Shown: positions 35,321 through 43,637 of the stretch, one piece after another
Layout: each line of letters begins with the position of its first letter
Numbering within the stretch: the first letter of the stretch is position 1
Origin: Rhizobiaceae bacterium
GTDB taxonomy: Bacteria; Pseudomonadota; Alphaproteobacteria; Rhizobiales; Rhizobiaceae
Direction of reading: 5' to 3'
Length of the DNA stretch: 64,000 bases
Assembly: GCA_019635755.1 (NCBI GenBank)
Contig: JAHBYW010000003.1
Span: forward strand, 310,001-374,000
Program-made: the position numbers and the translations under genes
The notes under the pieces: model-generated
Told to the model about the DNA's origin: nothing
Databases searched by the model: none
The model's input: the letters and a program-made list of their open reading frames with translations, nothing else

Positions 35321-35338
35321 CCCAGAGATCGAAGCGTC

Positions 35339-36559
35339 ATGCCAGAGCGACCTCGCACCATCGTCATCGTCGGCAGCGGCCACGCCGGCGTCGAACTCGC
35401 CGCGCATCTCAGGCAACGCAATTTCGACGGCGCAATCACCATCGTCGGCGATGAGCCTGACCTGCCCTATCAGCGTCCCCCGCTGTCCAAGGAATTCCTC
35501 AAGTCGCCCGACGATTCCGGCCTGCCGCTGAAGGGCGAGGCGCTTTACGCGCAGAAGGACATCGGACTGAAGCTCGGCGTCCGCGCGGTGCGCATCGACC
35601 GCGCGGCACGAGAAGTCGTGCTGTCTGACGGGGGGCGGCTCGCCTACGACCATCTGGCGCTGGCCACGGGTGCGCGCAATCGCACGCTGCCCATTCCCGG
35701 CCTCGACGGCGTGCCCGTGCTGGCGCTGCGGACGCTGGCCGATGCGCGGCGACTCAATGCGCGGCTGGATGGGCTTTCCCACGTGACCGTGATCGGCGGC
35801 GGTTTCATCGGCCTGGAGGTCGCGGCGCTGCTTCGCGCACGCGGCGTCGAGGTCGATGTGATCGAAGCGATGGATCGCCTGATGGCGCGCGTGCTCTCCG
35901 TGCCGAGCTCGGCCTGGTTCCGCCGCTTCCATGACACGCCCGGCACGCGGCTGCATTTCCAGAAGACGGTGACTGGCATCGAGTCGTCGGGCGGGCTGGC
36001 GACCGTCTCGCTGTCCGACGGGCTGGTCGTGGAGACCGATGCCATCCTGATCGCGGCCGGCATCGTGCCCAACACCGAACTCGCCTCGGAAGCGGGGCTC
36101 ACGGTGGAGAACGGCATCGTGGTGGACGAGCATCTGCTGACCTCGGACCCGACCATTTCGGCGCTTGGCGATGCGGCGGTCTATCCCAACGCTTTCGCGG
36201 GCGGGATGACGCGGCTGGAATCGGTGCAGAACGCCGTCGACCAGGCGAAGACGATTGCCGCGCGGCTGACCGGCGAGCCGGCGCCCTATCACGCGGTGCC
36301 GTGGTTCTGGTCGCATCAGGGCAGCGCCAGGCTGCAGATCGCCGGCCTGTCGAACGGACATGACGACGCCGTGGTGCGCGGCGACATGGACGGAGAGAAG
36401 TTCTCCGTCTTCCTTTATCGCGGCGGACGGCTGGCGGCGGTCGAGACCGTCAACAATGCCGGCGAGCACATGGCGGCGCGCCGGCTGATTGGCGCGGGAA
36501 CAGACGTGCCGAAAGATGTCGCAGCGGACATGTCGCGCGAGCTGAAGAGCCTGCTGTAG
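35339..36559 (+). CDS. FAD-dependent NAD(P)H:ferredoxin/rubredoxin-type reductase
   Basis: A 406-aa class-I-like pyridine nucleotide-disulfide oxidoreductase of the ferredoxin-reductase group that serves cytochromes P450 and dioxygenases. The FAD site is IVIVGSGHAGVELAAHLR, then the NAD(P) Rossmann site VTVIGGGFIGLEVAALL, and the C-terminal FAD block TSDPTISALGDAAVYPN. The tail FWSHQGSARLQIAGLS is typical of rhodocoxin/putidaredoxin reductases. No partner ferredoxin, P450 or dioxygenase gene is adjacent, so the electron acceptor is unknown. Its leader contains the repeat ending at 35320. Confidence 0.9.
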   Translation: MPERPRTIVIVGSGHAGVELAAHLRQRNFDGAITIVGDEPDLPYQRPPLSKEFLKSPDDSGLPLKGEALYAQKDIGLKLGVRAVRIDRAAREVVLSDGGRLAYDHLALATGARNRTLPIPGLDGVPVLALRTLADARRLNARLDGLSHVTVIGGGFIGLEVAALLRARGVEVDVIEAMDRLMARVLSVPSSAWFRRFHDTPGTRLHFQKTVTGIESSGGLATVSLSDGLVVETDAILIAAGIVPNTELASEAGLTVENGIVVDEHLLTSDPTISALGDAAVYPNAFAGGMTRLESVQNAVDQAKTIAARLTGEPAPYHAVPWFWSHQGSARLQIAGLSNGHDDAVVRGDMDGEKFSVFLYRGGRLAAVETVNNAGEHMAARRLIGAGTDVPKDVAADMSRELKSLL

Positions 36560-36566
36560 CGGCGCC

Positions 36567-38249
36567 TCAGGCGCCGCCGAACAGCGCCCGTGCCTGGTCT
36601 TCCGTGTAGTATCCCATGTCGACATCGCGGCGTACCGCCGCGCGGTCGCGCGTCGCCGGATCGCCGTAGCCGCCGCCCCCCGGCGTGCCGACCTCGACGC
36701 GGTCGCCGGCCTTCAGCGGGATGTCCTGCTCCTTCGACAGGTGGAGGGGAACATGTGCCTTGCCGTCGCGCCAGACCGTCACCGAGTTCACCATCCCATC
36801 GCTGCCGCCCAGCGCGCCCTGCGGACCGAAGCGGCCATGGTCCATGACGAAGGACGCGCGCGCCTCGCCGCGCAGCAGTTCCACGTCGTAGTGCAGGCCG
36901 AAGCCGCCGCGGTGTTTGCCCGCCCCGCCCGAGCCTTCGCGCAGCGCGTAGCGGCGGTAGAGCACCGGGAATGCCTGCTCCATCACCTCGACCGGCGGCG
37001 ATTTCGAGATGCCGATGGTGGAGCAGCCATTGGTCAGGCCGTCGTGACCGGCATTGCCGCCATAACCGCCGCCGGAGATCTGGTACATGACGAAGTCGCG
37101 ACCGCGCGCCGGATCGTGGCCGCCCAGCGCAAAGTTGCCGGAGGAGCCGGCGGGCGCGGCGGTCACCTCGTCGGGCAGTGCCTGCACCATCGCCGCGAAG
37201 ACGGATTCGGCGATGCGCTGCGACACTTCCGCCGCGCAGCCGGAGACGGGTCGCGGATATTTCGCGTCGAGGAAGGTTCCTTCCGGCCGCTTGACGATCA
37301 GCGGCTCGAACGCGCCGGCGCTGATCGGCACGTCCGGGAAGATGTGGCGCATGGCGAGGTAGACGGACGACAGCGTCGTCGCCAGCACGCTGTTCATCGG
37401 ACCCTGGCAGGGCGGCGAGGATCCGGAGAAGTCGAAGGTCAGCGTGTCGCCAGCCTTCTCGACGGACAGCGCGATGGTCAGCGGTGCGTCAACGACGCCG
37501 TCGGAATCGACGAAGGCCTTCGAGCGGTAGGTGCCGTCGGCGATGCGGGCGATGTTGGCGCGCATCTGCTGCGCGGCGCGCCGGCGCAGTTCCTCGATCG
37601 CGGCCAGCACGGTGTCGTCGCCATAGCGGTCGAGGATGGCGAACAGCCGTTCCTCGCCGATCGAGAGCGCCGCGGCCTGCGCCTTGATGTCGCCGATCCG
37701 CTGGTCGGCGACGCGGATGTTCGAGGTGATGATCGCGTAGATTTCCGGATCGAGCTCGCCTTTCTTGAAAAGCTTCACCGGCGGCAAGCGCAGACCCTCC
37801 TGCTCGACCGAGGTCGCCGAGGCCGAGAAGCCACCCGGCACCGCGCCGCCGATGTCTGGCCAGTGGCCGGTGTTGGAGAGCCAGCAGAAGAGCGTGCCGG
37901 CGCGGTACACAGGCCGGGCGAACCGCACGTCCATCAGATGCGTGCCGCCGAGATAGGGGTCGTTGACGATGTAGGTGTCGCCCGGTTCCGGCGGCAGGCA
38001 GCGGCCGGCCGCGATCATCTCGATGATCGTCCGGGTGGAATACTGCATGACGCCGACGAACACCGGCAGACCGCCCTGCCCCTGCGCGATCAGCGAGCCG
38101 TCGACGGCCGAGTAGACGCCGTCGGATCGGTCGTTCGCCTCCGCGATGACAGGCGAGAAGGCGGCGCGGGAGAAGGCCAGGTCCATCTCGTCGCAGACCT
38201 GTTGGAGCGCCGCCTGGATGACGGAGAGCGTGATGGCGTCGAGGGTCAT
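36567..38249 (-). CDS. hyuB: Hydantoinase B/oxoprolinase family protein
   Basis: A 560-aa beta-type subunit of an ATP-dependent hydantoinase/5-oxoprolinase. It starts MTLDAITLSVIQAALQQVCDE and contains family blocks PGDTYIVNDPYLGGTHLMDV, FDFSGSSPPCQGPMNSVLA, ISGGGYGGNAGHDGLTNGCS and the glycine-rich C-terminus VEVGTPGGGGYGDPATRD. It lies 40 bp after hyuA and should form a complex with it. The substrate (hydantoins, N-methylhydantoin, oxoproline or a related lactam) is not resolvable. The gap carries a CCCCTCAAGGGGG hairpin like the repeat near 43.5 kb. Confidence 0.92.
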   Translation of the reverse strand: MTLDAITLSVIQAALQQVCDEMDLAFSRAAFSPVIAEANDRSDGVYSAVDGSLIAQGQGGLPVFVGVMQYSTRTIIEMIAAGRCLPPEPGDTYIVNDPYLGGTHLMDVRFARPVYRAGTLFCWLSNTGHWPDIGGAVPGGFSASATSVEQEGLRLPPVKLFKKGELDPEIYAIITSNIRVADQRIGDIKAQAAALSIGEERLFAILDRYGDDTVLAAIEELRRRAAQQMRANIARIADGTYRSKAFVDSDGVVDAPLTIALSVEKAGDTLTFDFSGSSPPCQGPMNSVLATTLSSVYLAMRHIFPDVPISAGAFEPLIVKRPEGTFLDAKYPRPVSGCAAEVSQRIAESVFAAMVQALPDEVTAAPAGSSGNFALGGHDPARGRDFVMYQISGGGYGGNAGHDGLTNGCSTIGISKSPPVEVMEQAFPVLYRRYALREGSGGAGKHRGGFGLHYDVELLRGEARASFVMDHGRFGPQGALGGSDGMVNSVTVWRDGKAHVPLHLSKEQDIPLKAGDRVEVGTPGGGGYGDPATRDRAAVRRDVDMGYYTEDQARALFGGA

Positions 38250-38289
38250 GGCTCCCTTCCCCTCAAGGGGGAGGGAGCTGGCGACACGT

Positions 38290-40350
38290 TCATCTCCCCA
38301 CCTCCACGATCAGGTTCCCGTCCGCATCGCCGGTCACGCGGTCGCCCGGCTCGATCACGGTCGTCGCGTCCATCTGCTCCAGGATCGCCGGTCCCTCGAT
38401 GATGGCGTCGAGCGGCAGCTTCTCGCGCGCATAGACCAGCGTTTCGATCCAGGTCCCGTCGAACCAGACTGGCCGACGCTCATTCAGCGCGCCCTCCAGC
38501 GTCGATGCACGCCCCGCCGGATCGATCAGCCGCGACAGATCGACCTCGGGACGAACGCCAATGACCGACGTGTTGAGGTTGACGAGACTGGCACGGATCT
38601 CCGGCAGGGAGACCTTGAAGCGTCCAAAATACGCCTTCGCGAACAGCGCCTGAAGTTCGGCGCGCGTCACCTTCGTCGAGGGCAGACGGACATTGAGGAT
38701 ATGCGTCTGGCCGACGAACTGCATGTCGGCGGAGTGGAGATAGCGAACCTCCGTCGACGCCACCGCCTCCTTGGCGATCAGCGCCTCGCCGTCGGCGCGC
38801 TGGCGCTCCAGCACCTCGGTGACGCGTGCCTCGTCGAGCGCGGCGACGGGCAGGTTCAGCGTGTTGACGAAGTCGTGCCTGAGATCGGCCACGACGCAGC
38901 CCAGCGCGTTGGTTATGCCCGGCCGCGCCGGCACCAGCACCTTCGGCAGCCCGAGTTCGCGCGCCAAGGCGGTGGCATGGAGCGGCCCGGCGCCGCCGAA
39001 TGCGAAGAGCGCGAAATCGCGAGGGTCGTGGCCACGCGACACAGACACCATGCGGATGGCGCCCGCCATCTTCAAATTGCCAAGCCGCAGCACCGCGCCG
39101 GCCGCCGCGACGCCGTCCAGTCCTGTCGGTTTGCCGATCTTCTCGGCGAACACAGCGCGCACGTCGTCCACCGTGACGGGGTTGGCCACCGCCAGCAGCT
39201 TTCGCGGCGCCAGCCGGCCGAGCACGAGATTGGCGTCGGTGATGGTCGGCTCGCTGCCGCCGCGTCTGTAGCAGATCGGACCCGGCATGGCTCCCGCGCT
39301 CTGCGGCCCGACCTGGATCAGGCCCGCCGCGTCGACCCTTGCGATCGAGCCTCCGCCCGCGCCGACGGTGTGCACGTCGACCATCGGCACGTGGATCGGC
39401 ATGGCATATTCGATCTCGGTCTCGTTCGACACCGCCGGCTCGGCATTGCGGATCAGCGCCACGTCGGTCGAGGTGCCGCCCATGTCGTAGGTCACGAGGT
39501 TCGGAAAGCCGGCGCGCTTGCCGGTGTAGGCGGCGGCAATGACGCCCGACGCCGGCCCCGACATCACGGTCTTCGCCGCCTCCTCGGTGACGAAGCGGGC
39601 GGAAATCATGCCGCCATTGCCGTTCATGATCAGGAAGTCGCGCGCGTAGCCCCGCGCTCCCAGTTCCTCGCGCAGCCGGCCGACGTAGCGCTCCAGGATC
39701 GGGCGCACAGAGGCGTTCACCGACGCGGTCACGCCGCGCTCGAACTCGCGCGCCTCCGAAAGCAGCGCGTGGCCCATGGTGATGTGGTCGTTCGGCCAGG
39801 TCTTCCTCGCGATCTCGGCGGCGCGGCGTTCGTGCGAAGGATTGGCGTAGGCGTGGAGAAAATGGATGACGAGGGATTCGCAGCCGGCCGCCTTCAGCGC
39901 CCCGACGGCCTCCCGCACCTCCGCCTCGTCCAGCGGCGTGCGCACCTCACCGGACGCCAGCACCCGCTCGGACACTTCGAGGCGAAGGTCGCGGGGGATC
40001 ACAGGCACGAAGGTTCCGGTCATGCCATATGGCTGCGGCCGCGTGCGGCGGCCAAGCTCGATGATGTCGCGGAAGCCGCGCGTGGTGATCATGCCGGTCT
40101 TCGCCAGCCGTCGCTCGAGCACGGCATTTGTCGTGGTGGTGGTGCCGTGCACGATCAGGTCGATGGCATCCACCGGGTGGCCGGTGTCGGCAAGCGCCGC
40201 CACCACGCCGTAGGCCTGGTTGTCGGGCGTCGTCGGCGTCTTGGCGATGTGGACGCGGCCGGCCTTGCCGTCGATCAGGATGAGGTCGGTGAAGGTGCCG
40301 CCGACATCGATGCCGGCGACGACGGAGCCTGAGCGATTGTTCTCGTTCAT
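38290..40350 (-). CDS. hyuA: Hydantoinase A/oxoprolinase family protein
   Basis: A 686-aa alpha-type subunit that binds ATP in an actin-like fold. The N-terminal phosphate loop is VVAGIDVGGTFTDLILID (about 10-27), with HGTTTTTNAVLERR, VTYDMGGTSTDVALI and GGGSIARVDAAGLIQVGPQSAGAMPGPICY. It phosphorylates the lactam or imide carbonyl before hydrolysis with HyuB. It is first in the two-gene operon. The 211 bp separating it from the divergent fpr gene should hold both promoters. Confidence 0.93.
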   Translation of the reverse strand: MNENNRSGSVVAGIDVGGTFTDLILIDGKAGRVHIAKTPTTPDNQAYGVVAALADTGHPVDAIDLIVHGTTTTTNAVLERRLAKTGMITTRGFRDIIELGRRTRPQPYGMTGTFVPVIPRDLRLEVSERVLASGEVRTPLDEAEVREAVGALKAAGCESLVIHFLHAYANPSHERRAAEIARKTWPNDHITMGHALLSEAREFERGVTASVNASVRPILERYVGRLREELGARGYARDFLIMNGNGGMISARFVTEEAAKTVMSGPASGVIAAAYTGKRAGFPNLVTYDMGGTSTDVALIRNAEPAVSNETEIEYAMPIHVPMVDVHTVGAGGGSIARVDAAGLIQVGPQSAGAMPGPICYRRGGSEPTITDANLVLGRLAPRKLLAVANPVTVDDVRAVFAEKIGKPTGLDGVAAAGAVLRLGNLKMAGAIRMVSVSRGHDPRDFALFAFGGAGPLHATALARELGLPKVLVPARPGITNALGCVVADLRHDFVNTLNLPVAALDEARVTEVLERQRADGEALIAKEAVASTEVRYLHSADMQFVGQTHILNVRLPSTKVTRAELQALFAKAYFGRFKVSLPEIRASLVNLNTSVIGVRPEVDLSRLIDPAGRASTLEGALNERRPVWFDGTWIETLVYAREKLPLDAIIEGPAILEQMDATTVIEPGDRVTGDADGNLIVEVGR

Positions 40351-40561
40351 GGGCGAAAACCGGAATGCCAGACTGGCGTCAAGCCGCAGTTTGGAAAGGC
40401 TTTTCCCACGGCGTCGTTGACCCGAAAGTCGTTTGTATACTAATAATTCCTGCAGACAAGCTGCCTTCCTCCCAAGGCATGGGCTGTCCGGCCGGCGCGC
40501 GTTCCTTCCGTCGTGCGTCGGCCGTGCCCCACGGCAACGACCGGTTCTAAGGACACTTCCG

Positions 40562-41371
40562 ATGCAGAGCGCAGATGTCGCGAGCTACGCTTTCGCCGTC
40601 CCGGCCAATGTGTATGCCGAGACCGTCGTCCAGGTGAGGCATTACACGGACACGCTATTCTCGTTCCGCATCACGCGGCCGCAGGCGTTCCGCTTCCGCT
40701 CGGGCGAGTTCGTGATGATCGGGCTCCCGAACGCCGAGAAACCCGTGTTCCGCGCCTATTCGATCGCCAGCCCATCCTGGGACGAGGAGATCGAGTTCTT
40801 CTCGATCAAGGTCCCGGACGGACCGCTGACTTCCCATCTGCAGAAGATCCGCCCTGGCGACACCGTGCTTATGCGCCAGAAGGCGACCGGCACGCTGGTG
40901 CTCGATGCGCTGACGCCGGCAAAGCGGCTGTTCATGATCTCGACCGGCACCGGCATCGCTCCATTCGCCAGCCTGTCGCGTGACCCCGAGACGTTCGAGA
41001 AGTTCGAGCAGATCGTGCTGACCCACACCTGCCGCGATCACGCGGAGCTCGCCTATGGTGTCGAGCTGTTCGAGGGGCTAAAGGCCGACCCGCTGATCGG
41101 GGAACTGACCGAAGGCCGCGTGACGCTCTATTCGACCACGACGCGCGAGGCTTCGCCTCGGATGGGACGAATCACGCGGTTGATCGAGGACGGACATATC
41201 TTCGCCGACCTCGGCATAAACGGCCTCGATCCCGAGACCGACCGGATCATGATCTGCGGCTCGATGGCCATGCTGAACGACGTCAAGCAGATCGTCGAAG
41301 CCCGTGGCTTCGAGGAAGGCTCGAACAACAAGCCGGCGAGCTTCGTCGTCGAGCGCGCCTTCGTCGGCTGA
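40562..41371 (+). CDS. fpr: Ferredoxin-NADP+ reductase
   Basis: A 269-aa plant-type (bacterial subclass) FNR. ATG at 40562 gives MQSADVASYAF; the longer frame runs through the promoter region. The FAD-binding motif is R-x-Y-S in FRAYSIASP, the C-terminal NADP domain begins LFMISTGTGIAPFASLSRDP, and CGSMAMLND and the final FVVERAFVG match the subclass (terminal aromatic-x-x-x end). It moves electrons between NADPH and ferredoxin/flavodoxin, often in oxidative-stress and iron-limitation responses. It stands alone. Confidence 0.95.
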   Translation: MQSADVASYAFAVPANVYAETVVQVRHYTDTLFSFRITRPQAFRFRSGEFVMIGLPNAEKPVFRAYSIASPSWDEEIEFFSIKVPDGPLTSHLQKIRPGDTVLMRQKATGTLVLDALTPAKRLFMISTGTGIAPFASLSRDPETFEKFEQIVLTHTCRDHAELAYGVELFEGLKADPLIGELTEGRVTLYSTTTREASPRMGRITRLIEDGHIFADLGINGLDPETDRIMICGSMAMLNDVKQIVEARGFEEGSNNKPASFVVERAFVG

Positions 41372-41420
41372 TGCGGGACTGATTGCGCACGGCCGCTGGC
41401 CGCCGCATCATGCCGTCGCC

Positions 41421-41708
41421 ATGTCGACGACGCCGATCATCCTGGACGCGATCGAGAAGCGACGTGTCGTATCGTTTCGCTACAAGGAGGCGACACGGAC
41501 GGCCGAACCCTACATCCTGGGCTTCGACGACAAGAACACCCTCGTCCTTTCGGCGGTGCAGCTCACCGGTGGAAGCGGAACCGGGTTCCGCACATACCGA
41601 ATGGACGAACTGTCCTTCCTTCACATGACCGACCGGACCTTTTCCGGTCGGCATCCCGACTACAACCCGCGCGACGTCTACTTCGTCCGCGTGCTCGGCA
41701 AGGTGTAA
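41421..41708 (+). CDS. Stand-alone WYL-like domain protein (95 aa)
   Basis: A 95-aa protein, MSTTPIILDAIEKRRVV..., that looks like a WYL domain without a DNA-binding part: AIEKRRVVSFRYKEATR, AEPYILGFDDKNTLVLSAVQ and GFRTYRMDELSFLHMTDR follow the WYL pattern of Arg-Tyr strand, Glu-Pro turn and Arg-Ile/Leu strand. WYL domains sense nucleic acids or nucleotides in many defence regulators, but a solo copy may be a housekeeping small protein. The 3' end overlaps the convergent DoxX gene by 31 bp. The assignment is by pattern only. Confidence 0.6.
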   Translation: MSTTPIILDAIEKRRVVSFRYKEATRTAEPYILGFDDKNTLVLSAVQLTGGSGTGFRTYRMDELSFLHMTDRTFSGRHPDYNPRDVYFVRVLGKV

Positions 41709-42133
41709 TCGCGCGGCGCCTGCGCGCGGCGACGGTCGTCGAGAGGCGCGACATTGTCCACCGCGAAGGCACCCGGGCCGGCAAAGACGAAGTACAGAAA
41801 CGCGAAGCAGTAGAGGATCGCGGCATCACCCTGGTTGTTCACCGGGAAGAAGTCCTGCGGCGCATGCGCCATGAAGTAGGCCACGGCCATCATGCCCGAA
41901 AGCACGAAGGCGACCGGGCGGGTGAAAAATCCGACAAGGATCATCAGGCCGCCGAACGTTTCCAGCAATCCGGCGACGAGCATCAGAGTGCCAAGGTCGC
42001 CACTGCCGGTGGCATCCGCCGGCGCCGGAAAGCCGAAGAGTTTCTGGGTGCCGTGGGCGATGAAGAGCAGCGCCACCACGACGCGGAAGACGCCAAGCGC
42101 CTCGGGCCGGTATCGGTTCAGCGTATCCCGCAT
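41678..42133 (-). CDS. DoxX-family membrane protein
   Basis: A 151-aa inner-membrane protein with four hydrophobic segments (LGVFRVVVALLFIAHGTQKL, GTLMLVAGLLETFGGLMILV, RPVAFVLSGMMAVAYFMAHA, DAAILYCFAFLYFVFAGPGA). AHGTQKLFGF and the GLLETFGG segment are typical DoxX features. ATG at 42133 follows AAGGAGA. Function is poorly defined in the family (linked to sulfur or redox stress in some species). It is convergent and overlapping with the WYL-like gene. Confidence 0.87.
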   Translation of the reverse strand: MRDTLNRYRPEALGVFRVVVALLFIAHGTQKLFGFPAPADATGSGDLGTLMLVAGLLETFGGLMILVGFFTRPVAFVLSGMMAVAYFMAHAPQDFFPVNNQGDAAILYCFAFLYFVFAGPGAFAVDNVAPLDDRRRAQAPRDYTLPSTRTK

Positions 42134-42379
42134 GGTTGCGTGTCTCCTTGCTGTGCAGCTTCCGGTCGAGCTCCTGTGGCGAAACCTGCGCGGTGGCGGG
42201 TTGGTTCCTTCGATGACGTTTGGGTGATCGTGCGACGATCGGCGTCCCGTTTTGACCGTTTGATCAAAATTCCGTGCGCGCCGGCCCGATTCGCGGTACA
42301 AGCCGACAGGACTCGTGGAGGAGCCGGTTCGGCGCTATGTAGCACCGAACCGAGCGAGGACCGCGCAGAGAGGCGAGCG

Positions 42380-43450
42380 ATGAGCAGCAAGCGGCAGGAA
42401 GCCGATTTCGAGGTGGCGGGCGACGGCAGCACCGTCGGCAAGGTCACCAAGCTCCCGGCGCGGGTGGCGGCCAACGCCATCGAGCGCAGCGGCCACGGGA
42501 TCGCGCGCAATCCGGGCATGGCGCTGGACCTCGGATTCCTGGAATCGATGCGCAGCGTCAACCGATCGGCGCTGGAGCGCCGCGCCGGCACGTTGACCAA
42601 GCGCCGCTCCGTGAAGCAGGACGCGCAGGCGGCGTGGCTGCTCAAGGCCATTACGCTGATGGACCTGACCACGCTGAACTCCAACGACACCGACGAGCGG
42701 GTGCGCCGGCTTTGCGCCAAGGCGGTCAACCCGCTGCGCGCCGACCTCAAGCAGGCGCTGGGGATTGCCGACGCGACCATCCGGCCGGCCGCGGTCTGCG
42801 TCTACCATCCCTTCGTCGCGACGGCCGTGGAGTCGCTGGCCGGGACGGGCATCCACGTCGCTGCCGTCTCGACCGCGTTCCCGCATGGGCTCGCACCGCT
42901 CGACACGCGGCTGAAGGAGATCGAGGCGTCGGTGAAGGACGGCGCCGACGAGATCGACGTCGTCATCCCGCGCGGCCTGGTGTTCGGCGCCAGGTGGCAG
43001 GAACTCTACGACGAGATCGTGCAGATGCGCGCCGCCTGCGGCGAAGCGCATATCAAGGTGATCCTCGGCACCGGCGACCTGGCGACGCTGCGCAACGTGA
43101 CGCTCGCCTCGATGGTGGCGATGATGGCAGGCGCCGACTTCATCAAGACTTCGACCGGCAAGGAAAGCGTCAACGCGACGCTGCCGGTGGGCCTGGCGAT
43201 GACGCGCGCCATCCGCGCCTATTTCGAGCAGACCGGGTGCCTGATCGGCTTCAAGCCGGCCGGCGGCATTTCCACCGCCAAGGCCTCGCTCGACTGGCTG
43301 GTGCTGATGAAGGAAGAACTCGGCCGGCCGTGGCTCGAGCCGGAGCTGTTCCGCTTCGGCGCGTCAAGCCTGCTGACCGACATCGAGCGCCAGCTCGAGC
43401 ATCATCTCACGGGGCACTATTCCGCCAACCACCGCCACGCGATGGCGTAG
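42380..43450 (+). CDS. deoC: Deoxyribose-phosphate aldolase
   Basis: A 356-aa class I aldolase cleaving 2-deoxyribose-5-phosphate to glyceraldehyde-3-phosphate and acetaldehyde. The start MSSKRQEADF (42380) is used. It has an N-terminal extension of about 90 residues before the barrel, longer than the E. coli enzyme. Key blocks are MDLTTLNSNDTDERV, CVYHPFVATAV, EIDVVIPRGLVFG, the Schiff-base Lys in GADFIKTSTGKESVNA and the phosphate loop GFKPAGGIST. The following ALDH could oxidise the acetaldehyde, so the pair is a likely functional unit separated by a palindromic repeat. Confidence 0.94.
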   Translation: MSSKRQEADFEVAGDGSTVGKVTKLPARVAANAIERSGHGIARNPGMALDLGFLESMRSVNRSALERRAGTLTKRRSVKQDAQAAWLLKAITLMDLTTLNSNDTDERVRRLCAKAVNPLRADLKQALGIADATIRPAAVCVYHPFVATAVESLAGTGIHVAAVSTAFPHGLAPLDTRLKEIEASVKDGADEIDVVIPRGLVFGARWQELYDEIVQMRAACGEAHIKVILGTGDLATLRNVTLASMVAMMAGADFIKTSTGKESVNATLPVGLAMTRAIRAYFEQTGCLIGFKPAGGISTAKASLDWLVLMKEELGRPWLEPELFRFGASSLLTDIERQLEHHLTGHYSANHRHAMA

Positions 43451-43456
43451 CACGGG

Positions 43457-43626
43457 CTCCCTCCCCCTTGAGGGGAGGGTGGCTCGCCGGCGGCAAGGCC
43501 GCCGGAAGCGAGCCGGGTGGGGTCGGTGAGGCAGTGCGGGACATGAAGATCCGGAGATCGAAGACATTGAAGTTACCCCACCCGGCCAGCCGAAGGCTGG
43601 CCACCCTCCCCTCAAGGGGGAGGGAG
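43457..43626. repeat. Large palindromic intergenic repeat between deoC and the ALDH gene
   Basis: Arms of 27 bp (43457-43483 and 43600-43626) are perfect inverted repeats, each itself built on CCCCCTTGAGGGG. An inner pair CCGGGTGGGGT / ACCCCACCCGG adds a second stem. The spacer is about 116 bp. The CTCAAGGGGGAGGGAG part recurs at the hyuA-hyuB junction (38262-38274 region). The element is transcribed within the deoC-ALDH unit and ends 11 bases before the ALDH ATG, so its right arm supplies the purine-rich ribosome-site region (GAGGGAGAGAGG). Confidence 0.8.
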
Positions 43627-43637
43627 AGAGGCGCCAC

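Larger units (their letters stand above)
35033..35338. other. 306-bp intergenic region with operator and inverted repeat pair
   Basis: Between the Fur-family gene and the divergent FAD reductase gene. It holds the palindrome at 35048-35075 and two inverted copies of a ~58-bp repeat. The ~130 bp between the copies shows no coding frame that I can support. Confidence 0.55.

Noticed and set aside
38146-40332. Long plus-strand open frame (728 aa) opposite hyuA
   Set aside because: Antisense to a strongly conserved enzyme; no domain or ribosome site.
40425-40446. TTGACC ... TATACT in front of fpr as a sigma-70 promoter
   Set aside because: The spacer between the hexamers is only 13 bases, too short; alternative alignments are weak.
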